A stretch of 5,161 bases of DNA from Alphaproteobacteria bacterium. GTDB taxonomy: Bacteria > Pseudomonadota > Alphaproteobacteria > Rhizobiales > Devosiaceae. A model generated the notes under the pieces. It made no database searches. It was not told the origin of the DNA and was given only the letters and a program-made list of their open reading frames with translations. The stretch lies in assembly GCA_018820005.1 (NCBI GenBank), contig JAHJOS010000070.1, forward strand, positions 1 to 5,161, written 5' to 3'. Each line of letters starts with the position of its first letter. Position 1 is the first letter of the stretch. Shown here in pieces: positions 1-5,161 of this stretch. The position numbers and the translations under genes are program-made.

Positions 1-1
1 G

Positions 2-652
2 GACGCCAACAGCGCCGCCGCCGATTTCATGGACTATCTGCGCGCCATCATTGCCGAACGCCGCAAGCAGCCGCGCGAAGACCTGCTCAGCCACATGCTG
101 ACCTCAGATCGCGGCGGCGACCGCCTCAGCGATGACGAAGTCATGTCCACCGCCATTCTGCTGCTCAATGCCGGGCACGAGGCGACGGTCCACACCACTG
201 GCAATGGCGTCAAATCGATCCTCGAGAGCGGTATCGATCCGGTTACGCTTTTCGCCACGCCCGAGCAGACCGAGGCCACGATCGAGGAATGCCTGCGCTT
301 TGATGCACCGCTGCATATGTTCACCCGCTATGCCCTGTCAGACCTCGAGTACGAGGGCATCCACCTGCGCAAGGGCGATGTGGTCGGCCTGATGCTGGGC
401 GCCGCCAATCGCGACCCCGCCCGTTTCGCCAATGCCAACAGCTTTGATCCCTTCCGCACCGACGGCGCCAATGTCAGCTTCGGCGCCGGCATCCACTTCT
501 GCATCGGCGCGCCGCTGGCCCGCATCGAACTGCAGGTGGCCTTCAGCGAGCTGTTCCGCCGTCTTCCCAGGCTGCGTCTTGCCCAGGCGCCGCGCTATAA
601 CGACGTCTACCATTTCCATGGGCTGGAAAAGCTCATGGTCCGCTGGGACTAA
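2..652 (+). CDS. Cytochrome P450, C-terminal part (5' end outside window)
   Basis: Haem-thiolate monooxygenase; the substrate cannot be told from sequence. The frame is open from base 2, so the ATG at 29 is internal and the true start lies off the left edge. About 216 residues are present, roughly half of a usual 400-residue soluble bacterial P450. Visible in order: an I-helix segment AGHEAT (170-187), the K-helix ExxR as ECLR (287-298), the ANRDPARF stretch before the haem loop, and the haem-binding signature FGAGIHFCIG (479-508), with Cys at 500-502 as the axial thiolate ligand, followed by APLAR. No membrane anchor is seen in this half. The I-helix reads Glu-Ala-Thr where most P450s have acid-Thr-Thr/Ser, so the usual proton-relay Thr is Ala, as in EryF-type enzymes. 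The TAA stop overlaps the end of the convergent nnr gene. Family assignment is firm; no ferredoxin or reductase partner is in view. Confidence 0.95.
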   Translation, partial: DANSAAADFMDYLRAIIAERRKQPREDLLSHMLTSDRGGDRLSDDEVMSTAILLLNAGHEATVHTTGNGVKSILESGIDPVTLFATPEQTEATIEECLRFDAPLHMFTRYALSDLEYEGIHLRKGDVVGLMLGAANRDPARFANANSFDPFRTDGANVSFGAGIHFCIGAPLARIELQVAFSELFRRLPRLRLAQAPRYNDVYHFHGLEKLMVRWD

Positions 653-2121
653 AGGCTCGCCAGCACACCAGGCACCAGCAGCGGCAGATCTTCACTGATC
701 AGCCCGGGGCCGCCAAAACGATTGGCGGCCTCCGCATGCATCCATACCGCAGCGCAGGCGGCTTCCCAGCCGTCCATGCCCTGCGCCATCAGCCCGGCGA
801 TCATGCCGGCCAGCACATCGCCGGACCCAGCCGTACCGAGCCACGCCGGCGCATTGGCATTGATGGCCGCACGACCGTCCGGGCTGGCAATGACCGTATC
901 GCTACCCTTGAGCACCACAATGGCGCCCGAGTGTGCGGCGGCGGCTCGCGCCCGCTCCAGCTTGCCGCCGGGCACGTCGCCAAACAGGCGCTGGAATTCA
1001 CCCTCATGCGGCGTCACCACCACGGGCCGCGCTGCCTGCTTGATCGCCTCAAAGAGCGCGGCGCTGTCACCCGAAAAACTGGTGAGCCCATCGGCGTCGA
1101 GCACGGTGGCAGCACCCGATCCCAACACTGTCAGCACGGCCTGATGCGTGTGCGGACCGATGCCGGCGGCCGGGCCAATCGCCACGGCCGTAATGCGCTT
1201 GTCGGCCAGCAGCATGGCCAACTCTTCGACTGACTCGATTGGCTTGAGCATGACGGCGGTGACGTGGGCTGCGTGCACCAGCAAGGCCTCTTCCGAGCCG
1301 GCCAGCGATACCAGGCCCGCGCCGACGCGGAACGCCCCCATGGCGGCCAGTCGGGCCGCACCGGTCTGCAGCGCGCCGCCCGAGATAACAACGCAATGGC
1401 CGCGATCGAACTTGTTGCCCGCATTGTCGGCCACCGGCACGCTCCACAAAGCAGGCGTATTCTGCCAGCTGTTGGAGCCGATCGTGGTCAGCACCGACTG
1501 CGCAATACCGATATCGGCGAGCACGACCTCGCCGCACAGATCGCGCCCCGGCTGCAACAGATGGCCCGGCTTGAGCCGGAAGAACGTCACCGTCATTTCC
1601 GCAATCATGGCGGTGCCGCGCGGCTGGCCCACCGCACCATCGAGGCCACTGGGCACGTCGATGCTCACCACTGGCCGCGTGCTCGCGTTGACCGCTTCGA
1701 TGATCTCGGCCATCGCCCCATCGACATCCCGGTCGAGCCCGGCGCCCAGCAGCGCATCGATCACCAGATCGGCATCCTCGACATCCTGGGCAACCGGCGC
1801 GGTCACCCGACCGCTCCACTGCGACGCCATGGCCGCCGCATCGCCCTTGAGCGCGCCCAGCGTCCCGACCAGACGCACCTGCACCGGCCAGCCCTTGTCC
1901 TTGAGCAGGCGCGCCACCACAAAGCCATCGCCGCCATTATTGCCTGGTCCGCACAGCACCAGCACTGATCGCTGGTAGTAGCGCTCCATGACCGCTTCGG
2001 CGACAGCCTTGCCGGCAGCCTCCATCAGCTTGAGCGGTCGCGTACCCGCTTCCATCGCCAGTTGGTCGGCCTGCGCCATCTGCGTGGGCGTGAGGAGAAT
2101 GTCGACACTGGTGGGGGCCAT
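649..2121 (-). CDS. nnr: Bifunctional NAD(P)H-hydrate epimerase / ADP-dependent NAD(P)H-hydrate dehydratase
   Basis: Repairs NADHX and NADPHX, the hydrated forms of the cofactors. The N-terminal YjeF domain interconverts R and S epimers and the C-terminal ribokinase-like domain dehydrates the S form using ADP. The product has 490 residues, normal for the fused bacterial protein. Epimerase half (about 1-220): GPGNNGGDG at 58-66, IDALLGAG at 121-128, DVPSGLDG at 155-162. Dehydratase half (about 225-490): NKFDRGH at 236-242, GPAAGIG at 316-322, LDADGL at 341-346, TPHEGEF at 370-376 and GTAGSGDVLAG at 429-439 with the expected catalytic Asp435. The ATG is preceded by a modest GCGAG ribosome site five bases away, and the N-terminus carries the expected LTPTQM..AD start of the family. 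It lies downstream of tig on the same strand but beyond a strong terminator, so it probably has its own promoter or depends on read-through. Its TAG stop overlaps the P450 stop tail-to-tail. No key motif is missing. Confidence 0.96.
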   Translation of the reverse strand: MAPTSVDILLTPTQMAQADQLAMEAGTRPLKLMEAAGKAVAEAVMERYYQRSVLVLCGPGNNGGDGFVVARLLKDKGWPVQVRLVGTLGALKGDAAAMASQWSGRVTAPVAQDVEDADLVIDALLGAGLDRDVDGAMAEIIEAVNASTRPVVSIDVPSGLDGAVGQPRGTAMIAEMTVTFFRLKPGHLLQPGRDLCGEVVLADIGIAQSVLTTIGSNSWQNTPALWSVPVADNAGNKFDRGHCVVISGGALQTGAARLAAMGAFRVGAGLVSLAGSEEALLVHAAHVTAVMLKPIESVEELAMLLADKRITAVAIGPAAGIGPHTHQAVLTVLGSGAATVLDADGLTSFSGDSAALFEAIKQAARPVVVTPHEGEFQRLFGDVPGGKLERARAAAAHSGAIVVLKGSDTVIASPDGRAAINANAPAWLGTAGSGDVLAGMIAGLMAQGMDGWEAACAAVWMHAEAANRFGGPGLISEDLPLLVPGVLASL

Positions 2122-2144
2122 GAAAACTCGCTGAAACAGGACTG

Positions 2145-2155
2145 GGACAATGTCC
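2145..2155. repeat. Short palindrome GGACA-A-TGTCC upstream of nnr
   Basis: A perfect 5-base inverted repeat around one central base, 24 to 34 bases upstream of the nnr start. It could be an operator for nnr, but it is short enough to be chance and matches no regulator site I recognise. Confidence 0.2.
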
Positions 2156-2165
2156 TTACATAGAA

Positions 2166-2196
2166 ACGAAAAAGCCGCCCAATTCTGGGCGGCTTC
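2166..2196 (-). terminator. Rho-independent terminator of tig
   Basis: On the - strand a 9-bp perfect stem AAGCCGCCC / GGGCGGCTT (2195-2187 with 2180-2172) closes a 6-base loop AGAATT and runs into a T tract (TTTTT, then CG, then TTT). It starts about 20 bases after the tig stop codon and ends about 45 bases before the nnr start. The GC-rich stem and the U tract make it a textbook intrinsic terminator for transcripts coming from tig. Confidence 0.92.
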
Positions 2197-2216
2197 AAAT
2201 TCATGTGCGAGACATC

Positions 2217-3596
2217 TTAGTGGTGATGTTCTTCCGGCACTTCGTCCTCGTCGGCCTGGATCAGCTTGGCAAGTTCCTCGCGGTCCATAGCCTTCTCGGT
2301 GATCTTGCCCTGGTCGATGACAAAGTCGACGACCTTGTTCTCGAACACGGGCGCACGCAGACCGGCCAGAGCCTGGGGGTTCTTGCGGTAATAGTCGTAA
2401 ACCTGCTGTTCCTGGCCGGGGAAGCGACGCACTTCGGCGATCAGCGCCTGCTGGTGCTCTTCCTCGGTCACATTGACCTCGTTCTTGTTGCCGATTTCGG
2501 CAACCACTAGACCCAGGCGCACGCGGCGCTCGGCGATCGAGCGGTACTGCTCGCGCGCAGCTTCCTCGGTGGTGCCTTCATCTTCGAAGGAACGGCCGTG
2601 GCTCTGCACTTCATGCTCGACGCGCTGCCAGATCGTGGCAAACTCGGCCTCGACCAGTTGCGCCGGCACGTCGAACTTGTGGCCATCGTCGAGGGCATCG
2701 AGCACCTGACGCTTCATGTGCTGGCGGCTCATGGAAGCGAGCGCCGCTTCCATCTGTGCCTTGACGGCTTCGCGCATGGCTTCGACGTTCTCTACGCCCA
2801 GGCGCTTGGCGAACTCATCGTCCAGCTCACCCTGGTTGGGGCCGTCGATGTGCAGCACGGTGACGTCAAAAGTCGCGTCCTTACCAGCCAGTTCGGCGTT
2901 CTGGTAATCCTTGGGGAAGGTCACCTTTACTTCGCCGGGTTCGCCCTTTTTCATGCCAACCAGCTGCTCTTCGAAGCCGGGGATGAACTCGCCCGAACCC
3001 ACGGTCAGGTGAGCATGGTCGGATGCGCCGCCGTCAAAGGCCACGCCATCGATCTTACCGAGGAACGACAGACCCAGGCGGTCGCCGGTTTCAACCACGG
3101 CGCCATCGCCCTTGTCGGTATAACCACGGTTCTGGGCGAACACGCGGTTGACCTCGGCGGTGACCTCGTCATCGGAAATGGCGACGATGGGCTTGGTCAG
3201 CGGAACGCCCTTGAGGTCCATCAAAGCGACCGGGGGCAACACTTCGTATTCGACTTCGAATGCCAGGTCGGCATTGCCGTCGAGCACGTCGTTGATCACG
3301 GCCTGATCCTCGGGCAGATCAACCTTTGGCTGGGCGGCAGCGCGTTCTTCGCGCTTGTCCAGGGTCTCGGTGACCGACGAATTGATCGCATCGGTCATCA
3401 CTTCGCTCATGGCCGAGCGGCCGAACATCTTCTTGATGTGCGCCAGCGGAACCTTGCCGGGACGGAAGCCCTTGATGTTGGCCTGGCCCTTGAGCTCTTC
3501 GAGCTTGGCGCTAAGGCGTGTGTTGAGGTCGGCGGCCGGAATGGTGACGCTCAACTTGCGCTTCAGGCCTTCATTGAGGGTTTCGGTAACCTGCAT
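2217..3596 (-). CDS. tig: Trigger factor, ribosome-associated chaperone and peptidyl-prolyl isomerase
   Basis: Binds the ribosome near the tunnel exit and shields nascent chains; cytosolic. The product is 459 residues with the chosen start, slightly longer than the 432 of E. coli. Order: ribosome-binding domain 1-120 with the GFRPGKVP signature at 43-50; FKBP-type isomerase domain about 165-250, including VGSGEFIPGFEEQLVGM; then the helical chaperone arms, about 265-440; then an acidic tail ending EEHHH. An ATG seven codons upstream (3615-3617) is in frame, but the protein family begins MQVTET, and GGGA at 3606-3609 sits nine bases before the inner ATG, whereas the outer ATG lacks a clear ribosome site; I therefore start at 3596. 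The gene begins 45 bases after the tRNA-Leu 3' end on the same strand and is followed by a strong terminator, so a tRNA-tig transcript is likely. No clpP/clpX follows, unlike in many other bacteria. Confidence 0.96.
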   Translation of the reverse strand: MQVTETLNEGLKRKLSVTIPAADLNTRLSAKLEELKGQANIKGFRPGKVPLAHIKKMFGRSAMSEVMTDAINSSVTETLDKREERAAAQPKVDLPEDQAVINDVLDGNADLAFEVEYEVLPPVALMDLKGVPLTKPIVAISDDEVTAEVNRVFAQNRGYTDKGDGAVVETGDRLGLSFLGKIDGVAFDGGASDHAHLTVGSGEFIPGFEEQLVGMKKGEPGEVKVTFPKDYQNAELAGKDATFDVTVLHIDGPNQGELDDEFAKRLGVENVEAMREAVKAQMEAALASMSRQHMKRQVLDALDDGHKFDVPAQLVEAEFATIWQRVEHEVQSHGRSFEDEGTTEEAAREQYRSIAERRVRLGLVVAEIGNKNEVNVTEEEHQQALIAEVRRFPGQEQQVYDYYRKNPQALAGLRAPVFENKVVDFVIDQGKITEKAMDREELAKLIQADEDEVPEEHHH

Positions 3597-3641
3597 TCGG
3601 TTCAATCCCGTATTCATTGATCAAGGGGCCAAGTCCCTGTG

Positions 3642-3726
3642 TGGTGCGGGTGAGAGGACTCGAACCTCCACGCCTTGCGGCGCTGGAACCTAAATCCAGT
3701 GCGTCTACCAGTTCCGCCACACCCGC
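3642..3726 (-). tRNA. tRNA-Leu, anticodon UAG, with encoded CCA
   Basis: An 85-base class II tRNA. The acceptor stem GCGGGTG (3726-3720) pairs fully with CACCCGC (3652-3646), followed by discriminator A at 3645 and a genome-encoded CCA at 3644-3642. The D-arm contains TGGTAGA. The anticodon stem CTGGA/TCCAG closes loop TTTAGGT, giving anticodon UAG at 3692-3690, which reads CUA and probably other CUN codons. The long variable arm CGCC-GCAA-GGCG is typical of leucine tRNAs, and the T-loop is TTCGAGT. It closely resembles E. coli tRNA-Leu(UAG). It lies directly upstream of tig on the same strand. Confidence 0.97.
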
Positions 3727-3748
3727 AAAAAGGACCCGTTGGCCGGGT
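3727..3748 (-). other. Terminator-like hairpin abutting the tRNA-Leu 5' end
   Basis: On the - strand ACCCG-GCCAA-CGGGT forms a 5-bp stem with a 5-base loop (3748-3744 with 3738-3734), followed by CC and five T residues that run straight into the first base of the tRNA. It lies between the proposed tRNA promoter and the tRNA. It could be a leader structure for RNase P processing, a weak intrinsic terminator or attenuator, or chance. The short stem keeps confidence low. Confidence 0.4.
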
Positions 3749-3758
3749 TGGCGTTGCA

Positions 3759-3785
3759 TCTATATGAAGACGCAAAGCCAGTCAA
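3759..3785 (-). promoter_or_regulatory. Probable housekeeping-sigma promoter for tRNA-Leu and tig
   Basis: On the - strand a -35-like TTGACT (3785-3780) is followed by a -10-like TATAGA (3764-3759). The spacer is 15 bases, short of the ideal 17; a 17-base spacer would use the weaker TAGATG (3762-3757). Transcription would start near 3752, leaving a leader of about 25 bases before the tRNA. Position and the good -35 support it; spacing is the weak point. Confidence 0.45.
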
Positions 3786-3849
3786 AGCCTTGCTGAGCGA
3801 ATTGCGCCGAATGCAGTAGCTGTTTTGATGTCAATGGCAGTCAAATTGA

Positions 3850-3872
3850 GCGGCGACATTGCCGGACGCCGC
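3850..3872. repeat. Inverted repeat GCGGCG-N11-CGCCGC
   Basis: A perfect 6-bp GC-only stem (3850-3855 with 3867-3872) and an 11-base loop in the middle of the divergent intergenic region. There is no following T tract on either strand, so it is not a standard terminator. Role unknown; could be chance in GC-rich DNA. Confidence 0.25.
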
Positions 3873-3900
3873 ACTTTCTGCCCAATGTAGTGGCGATCTT

Positions 3901-3958
3901 GCACCTTGCGACACCCAGCGCTACAGTTTTGCGCACAATATATCATCAATCTGCACAA
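3901..3958. promoter_or_regulatory. Cluster of GCAC half-sites, possible NtrC enhancer
   Basis: GCAC occurs at 3901-3904, 3933-3936 and 3953-3956 (also 3871-3874), and GCACAA repeats with a 20-base period, about two helical turns. NtrC sites have the form GCAC-N7-GTGC and usually lie 100-200 bases upstream of sigma-54 start sites; these lie about 125-180 bases upstream of the predicted glnB start. None has the matching GTGC half, so this is a weak call resting mainly on position. Confidence 0.25.
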
Positions 3959-3984
3959 ATAATAGCCAAACACATCAACCGCAG

Positions 3985-4000
3985 CCTGACTCAGATCAGG
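3985..4000. repeat. Inverted repeat CCTGA-N6-TCAGG
   Basis: Perfect 5-bp arms separated by six bases, a 16-base dyad of the size bound by helix-turn-helix dimers. It lies between the GCAC half-sites and the IHF site, centred about 88 bases upstream of the predicted glnB start. I do not recognise the regulator. Confidence 0.3.
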
Positions 4001-4012
4001 AGAACAACCGAC

Positions 4013-4025
4013 TAACCAATTGATT
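4013..4025 (-). promoter_or_regulatory. Consensus IHF binding site upstream of glnB
   Basis: Read on the - strand the 13 bases are AATCAA-TTGG-TTA, a perfect match to the IHF core WATCAA-N4-TTR. A chance match is rare (about once per 65,000 positions per strand with equal base use). It is centred near -62 relative to the predicted sigma-54 start, where IHF normally bends DNA to bring an upstream activator to the polymerase. An A-rich run lies on the expected side at 4032-4037. Confidence 0.6.
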
Positions 4026-4048
4026 TTGCAGATTTTTCGCGCTTAAAA
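4020..4048 (+). promoter_or_regulatory. Possible second, housekeeping-sigma promoter for glnB
   Basis: TTGATT at 4020-4025 and TTAAAA at 4043-4048 are separated by 17 bases. The -35 is good and the -10 poor (3 of 6). Rhizobial glnB genes often have a constitutive promoter besides the sigma-54 one. It overlaps the IHF site, so the TTGATT match may simply reflect that site. Confidence 0.25.
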
Positions 4049-4054
4049 ACCAGA

Positions 4055-4070
4055 TGGCACAGGCCGTGCA
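4055..4070 (+). promoter_or_regulatory. Sigma-54 (RpoN) promoter of glnB-glnA
   Basis: TGGCAC-N5-GTGCA matches the -24/-12 consensus TGGCAC-N5-TTGCA at all but one base, with the invariant GG (4056-4057) and GC (4068-4069) exactly ten bases apart. Transcription should start near 4081, giving a leader of about 33 bases before the glnB ATG. Nitrogen-regulated sigma-54 promoters are established for glnB-glnA in rhizobia and related bacteria, so position and context both support it. Confidence 0.8.
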
Positions 4071-4113
4071 TACCGGTTGGCGGTATGTGTGCAGACAGAC
4101 CCGGGAGGCTCAA

Positions 4114-4452
4114 ATGAAGAAAATCGAGGCTATCGTAAAGCCGTTCAAGCTCGACGAAGTCAAAGAGGCGCTGCAGGAAGTCGGCCTCCAGGGCATCACT
4201 GTCACCGAAGCCAAGGGCTTTGGACGTCAGAAGGGCCACACTGAACTCTATCGCGGCGCGGAATATGTCGTGGACTTTCTGCCCAAGGTAAAAGTCGAGG
4301 TCGTATGCCCCGACGCCCTGGCGGAAAAGGCCATTGAGGCCATCCGCAACGCTGCGCAAACCGGTCGCATTGGCGATGGCAAGATCTTCGTTTACTCGAT
4401 TGAACAAGCCATCCGCATCCGCACCGGAGAATTCGGCGACGACGCGCTCTAG
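4114..4452 (+). CDS. glnB: Nitrogen regulatory protein P-II
   Basis: Small trimeric signal protein that binds ATP/ADP and 2-oxoglutarate, is uridylylated by GlnD, and controls NtrB/NtrC and glutamine synthetase adenylylation. The 112-residue length is exactly that of the family. The T-loop uridylylation signature YRGAEY at 46-51 places the modified residue at Tyr51; the second signature TGRIGDGKIF at 83-92 forms the nucleotide-binding B-loop. The start at 4114 gives the conserved MKKIEAIVKPF N-terminus and follows a strong GGGAGG five bases away; an in-frame ATG at 4054 lies upstream of the predicted transcription start and is rejected. Adjacency to glnA and no amtB in view favour glnB over glnK. 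A sigma-54 promoter and an IHF site lie upstream. All functional residues I can check are present. Confidence 0.97.
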   Translation: MKKIEAIVKPFKLDEVKEALQEVGLQGITVTEAKGFGRQKGHTELYRGAEYVVDFLPKVKVEVVCPDALAEKAIEAIRNAAQTGRIGDGKIFVYSIEQAIRIRTGEFGDDAL

Positions 4453-4486
4453 GGCAATTGCTGCCCGGGCCACGTCCCGCCGTGCC
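4452..4486 (+). other. Two small hairpins between glnB and glnA
   Basis: GGGCA-ATTGC-TGCCC (4452-4466) begins on the last base of the glnB stop codon, and GG(C)CACG with CGTGCC (4468-4474 with 4481-4486, one bulged C) follows. Neither is followed by a T tract, so they are unlikely to stop transcription. They may stabilise the 3' end of a processed glnB message or tune glnA expression; this is inference from folding by eye. Confidence 0.35.
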
Positions 4487-4524
4487 GAACAACAAGCATT
4501 CCGATTTAGACAGGGGAAGACCTA

Positions 4525-5161
4525 ATGACCACCGGAAGCGACCTCCTCAAGCGCATCAAAGACGAGAACATCAAGTATCTCGACCTGCGCTTCACCGACC
4601 CGCGCGGCAAGCTGCAGCACGTCACGCTCGATTGCTCGATCGTTGACGAAGACCTGTTCGAGGAAGGCACCATGTTCGATGGTTCCTCCATCGGCGGCTG
4701 GAAGGCCATCAATGAATCCGACATGGTTCTGATGCCCGATCCCAATTCGTCCTACATGGATCCCTTCTTCAGCGCGTCCACGCTCGTGGTCAATTGCGAC
4801 ATTCTCGAGCCCCTCACCTATCAGCCCTACAGCCGCGATCCCCGCACCACCGCAAAGAAGGCCGAGGAATTCCTCAAGGCTTCCGGCATTGGTGACACCG
4901 TGGTGTTCGGCGCCGAGCCAGAATTCTTCATGTTCGACGACGTGAAGTACTCCAACACCCCGTTCAAGGTTGGCTTTGAAGTCGATCATCCTGAACTGCC
5001 GTCCAACAACGACACCGCCTATGAAGCCGGCAACAACGGCCACCATATCGGTCTCAAGAAGGGCTACTTCCCGGTTCCCCCGCTGGACAGCGCCCAGGAC
5101 ATCCGCGGCGAAATGCTGGCAGCCATGGCTGACATGGGCGTCGTCGTTGAAAAGCACCACC
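4525..5161 (+). CDS. glnA: Glutamine synthetase type I, N-terminal part (3' end outside window)
   Basis: Makes glutamine from glutamate, ammonium and ATP; a cytosolic dodecamer and the main ammonium-assimilating enzyme. The first 212 residues of about 470 are present, and the frame is open to the right edge. The beta-grasp domain (about 14-97) carries the conserved MFDGSSIGGW at 50-59 with the latch Asp at 52, then ESDMVLMPDP at 64-73. The catalytic domain begins with GAEPEFFMFD at 129-138, where Glu131 and Glu133 match the metal-binding pair, followed by GYFPVPPLDS at 180-189. The ATG follows GGGGAAG by five bases. It lies 72 bases after glnB on the same strand with no terminator between, so the two form an operon under the upstream sigma-54 promoter. 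The adenylylation Tyr near residue 397 is outside the window, so GlnE control cannot be confirmed here. Confidence 0.97.
   Translation, partial: MTTGSDLLKRIKDENIKYLDLRFTDPRGKLQHVTLDCSIVDEDLFEEGTMFDGSSIGGWKAINESDMVLMPDPNSSYMDPFFSASTLVVNCDILEPLTYQPYSRDPRTTAKKAEEFLKASGIGDTVVFGAEPEFFMFDDVKYSNTPFKVGFEVDHPELPSNNDTAYEAGNNGHHIGLKKGYFPVPPLDSAQDIRGEMLAAMADMGVVVEKHH

Larger units (their letters stand above)
3727..4113. other. Divergent intergenic region between tRNA-Leu/tig and glnB-glnA
   Basis: 387 bases with no gene I can support. It holds the leader and promoter of the tRNA on the left and the glnB control region on the right. The stretch about 3930-3975 is clearly more AT-rich than the coding DNA around it. 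An open frame on the - strand from 3973 to 3782 (63 codons) has no recognisable domain or good ribosome site and is judged to be chance. Individual sites are listed separately. Confidence 0.85.

Noticed and set aside
1148..1978. Open frame of 276 codons on the + strand opposite nnr, with others nested in the same region
   Set aside because: Antisense to conserved Nnr motifs; low-complexity Ser/Ala/Pro/Arg-rich translation typical of shadow frames.
3597..3617. Trigger factor start at the upstream ATG (3615-3617)
   Set aside because: Adds seven residues before the conserved MQVTET start and lacks a clear ribosome site.
2598..3620. Long open frame (340 codons) on the + strand opposite tig
   Set aside because: It lies wholly antisense to a well-supported trigger factor gene. 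The encoded sequence shows no recognisable domain and is the expected shadow of biased codons in GC-rich DNA.
3624..3638. AGGG-N7-CCCT stem between tRNA-Leu and tig as a possible terminator
   Set aside because: Only 4 bp, with no T tract after it on the - strand; too weak to call.
3571..3759. 62-codon open frame on the - strand over the tRNA
   Set aside because: It reads through the tRNA-Leu gene, a common artefact.
3782..3973. 63-codon open frame on the - strand in the divergent intergenic region
   Set aside because: No ribosome site of note, no domain, and it crosses the tRNA promoter and AT-rich control DNA; likely chance.
4054..4113. N-terminal extension of glnB from the ATG at 4054
   Set aside because: It would start within the sigma-54 promoter, upstream of the predicted transcript, and would add 20 residues not found in the PII family; the start at 4114 has a strong ribosome site.
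4522..5160. Open frame of 212 codons on the - strand at the right edge
   Set aside because: Antisense to glnA, whose + strand translation carries unmistakable glutamine synthetase motifs.

Overview
The window reads as a high-GC alphaproteobacterial chromosome segment. The style of the trigger factor, the PII protein and the glnB-glnA pair points to Hyphomicrobiales (rhizobia or Devosia-like); that placement is inferred from protein character, not from a search. The content is mostly conserved housekeeping. I found no mobile element, CRISPR array, phage gene or defence cassette, and no previously undescribed system.

Layout from left to right. (1) The C-terminal half of a bacterial cytochrome P450 on the + strand enters from the left edge. 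(2) It converges on, and overlaps by 4 bases, a full-length bifunctional NAD(P)H-hydrate repair gene (nnr, YjeF-type) on the - strand. (3) A clear rho-independent terminator separates nnr from the upstream trigger factor gene tig, also on the - strand. (4) Just upstream of tig, same strand, is tRNA-Leu(UAG) with encoded CCA. It has a plausible promoter and a terminator-like hairpin directly against its 5' end. (5) A 387-base divergent intergenic region follows. (6) On the + strand come glnB (nitrogen regulatory protein PII, 112 residues) and the first 212 residues of glnA (type I glutamine synthetase), which runs off the right edge.

The best non-coding signal is upstream of glnB. A -24/-12 sigma-54 promoter (GG-N10-GC) has a perfect IHF consensus site about 30 bases before it, and several GCAC half-sites of NtrC type lie further upstream. 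This is the layout of a nitrogen-regulated, enhancer-dependent promoter and fits the genes it would drive: PII senses 2-oxoglutarate and glutamine status, and GlnA assimilates ammonium.

On the other side, tRNA-Leu and tig look co-transcribed, since no convincing terminator lies in the 45 bases between them. Trigger factor is the ribosome-bound chaperone that meets nascent chains, so both products serve translation. Nnr repairs hydrated NADH/NADPH and is probably transcribed separately from tig because of the terminator. The P450 is the only accessory-type gene; its I-helix has Ala where most P450s have the proton-relay Thr.
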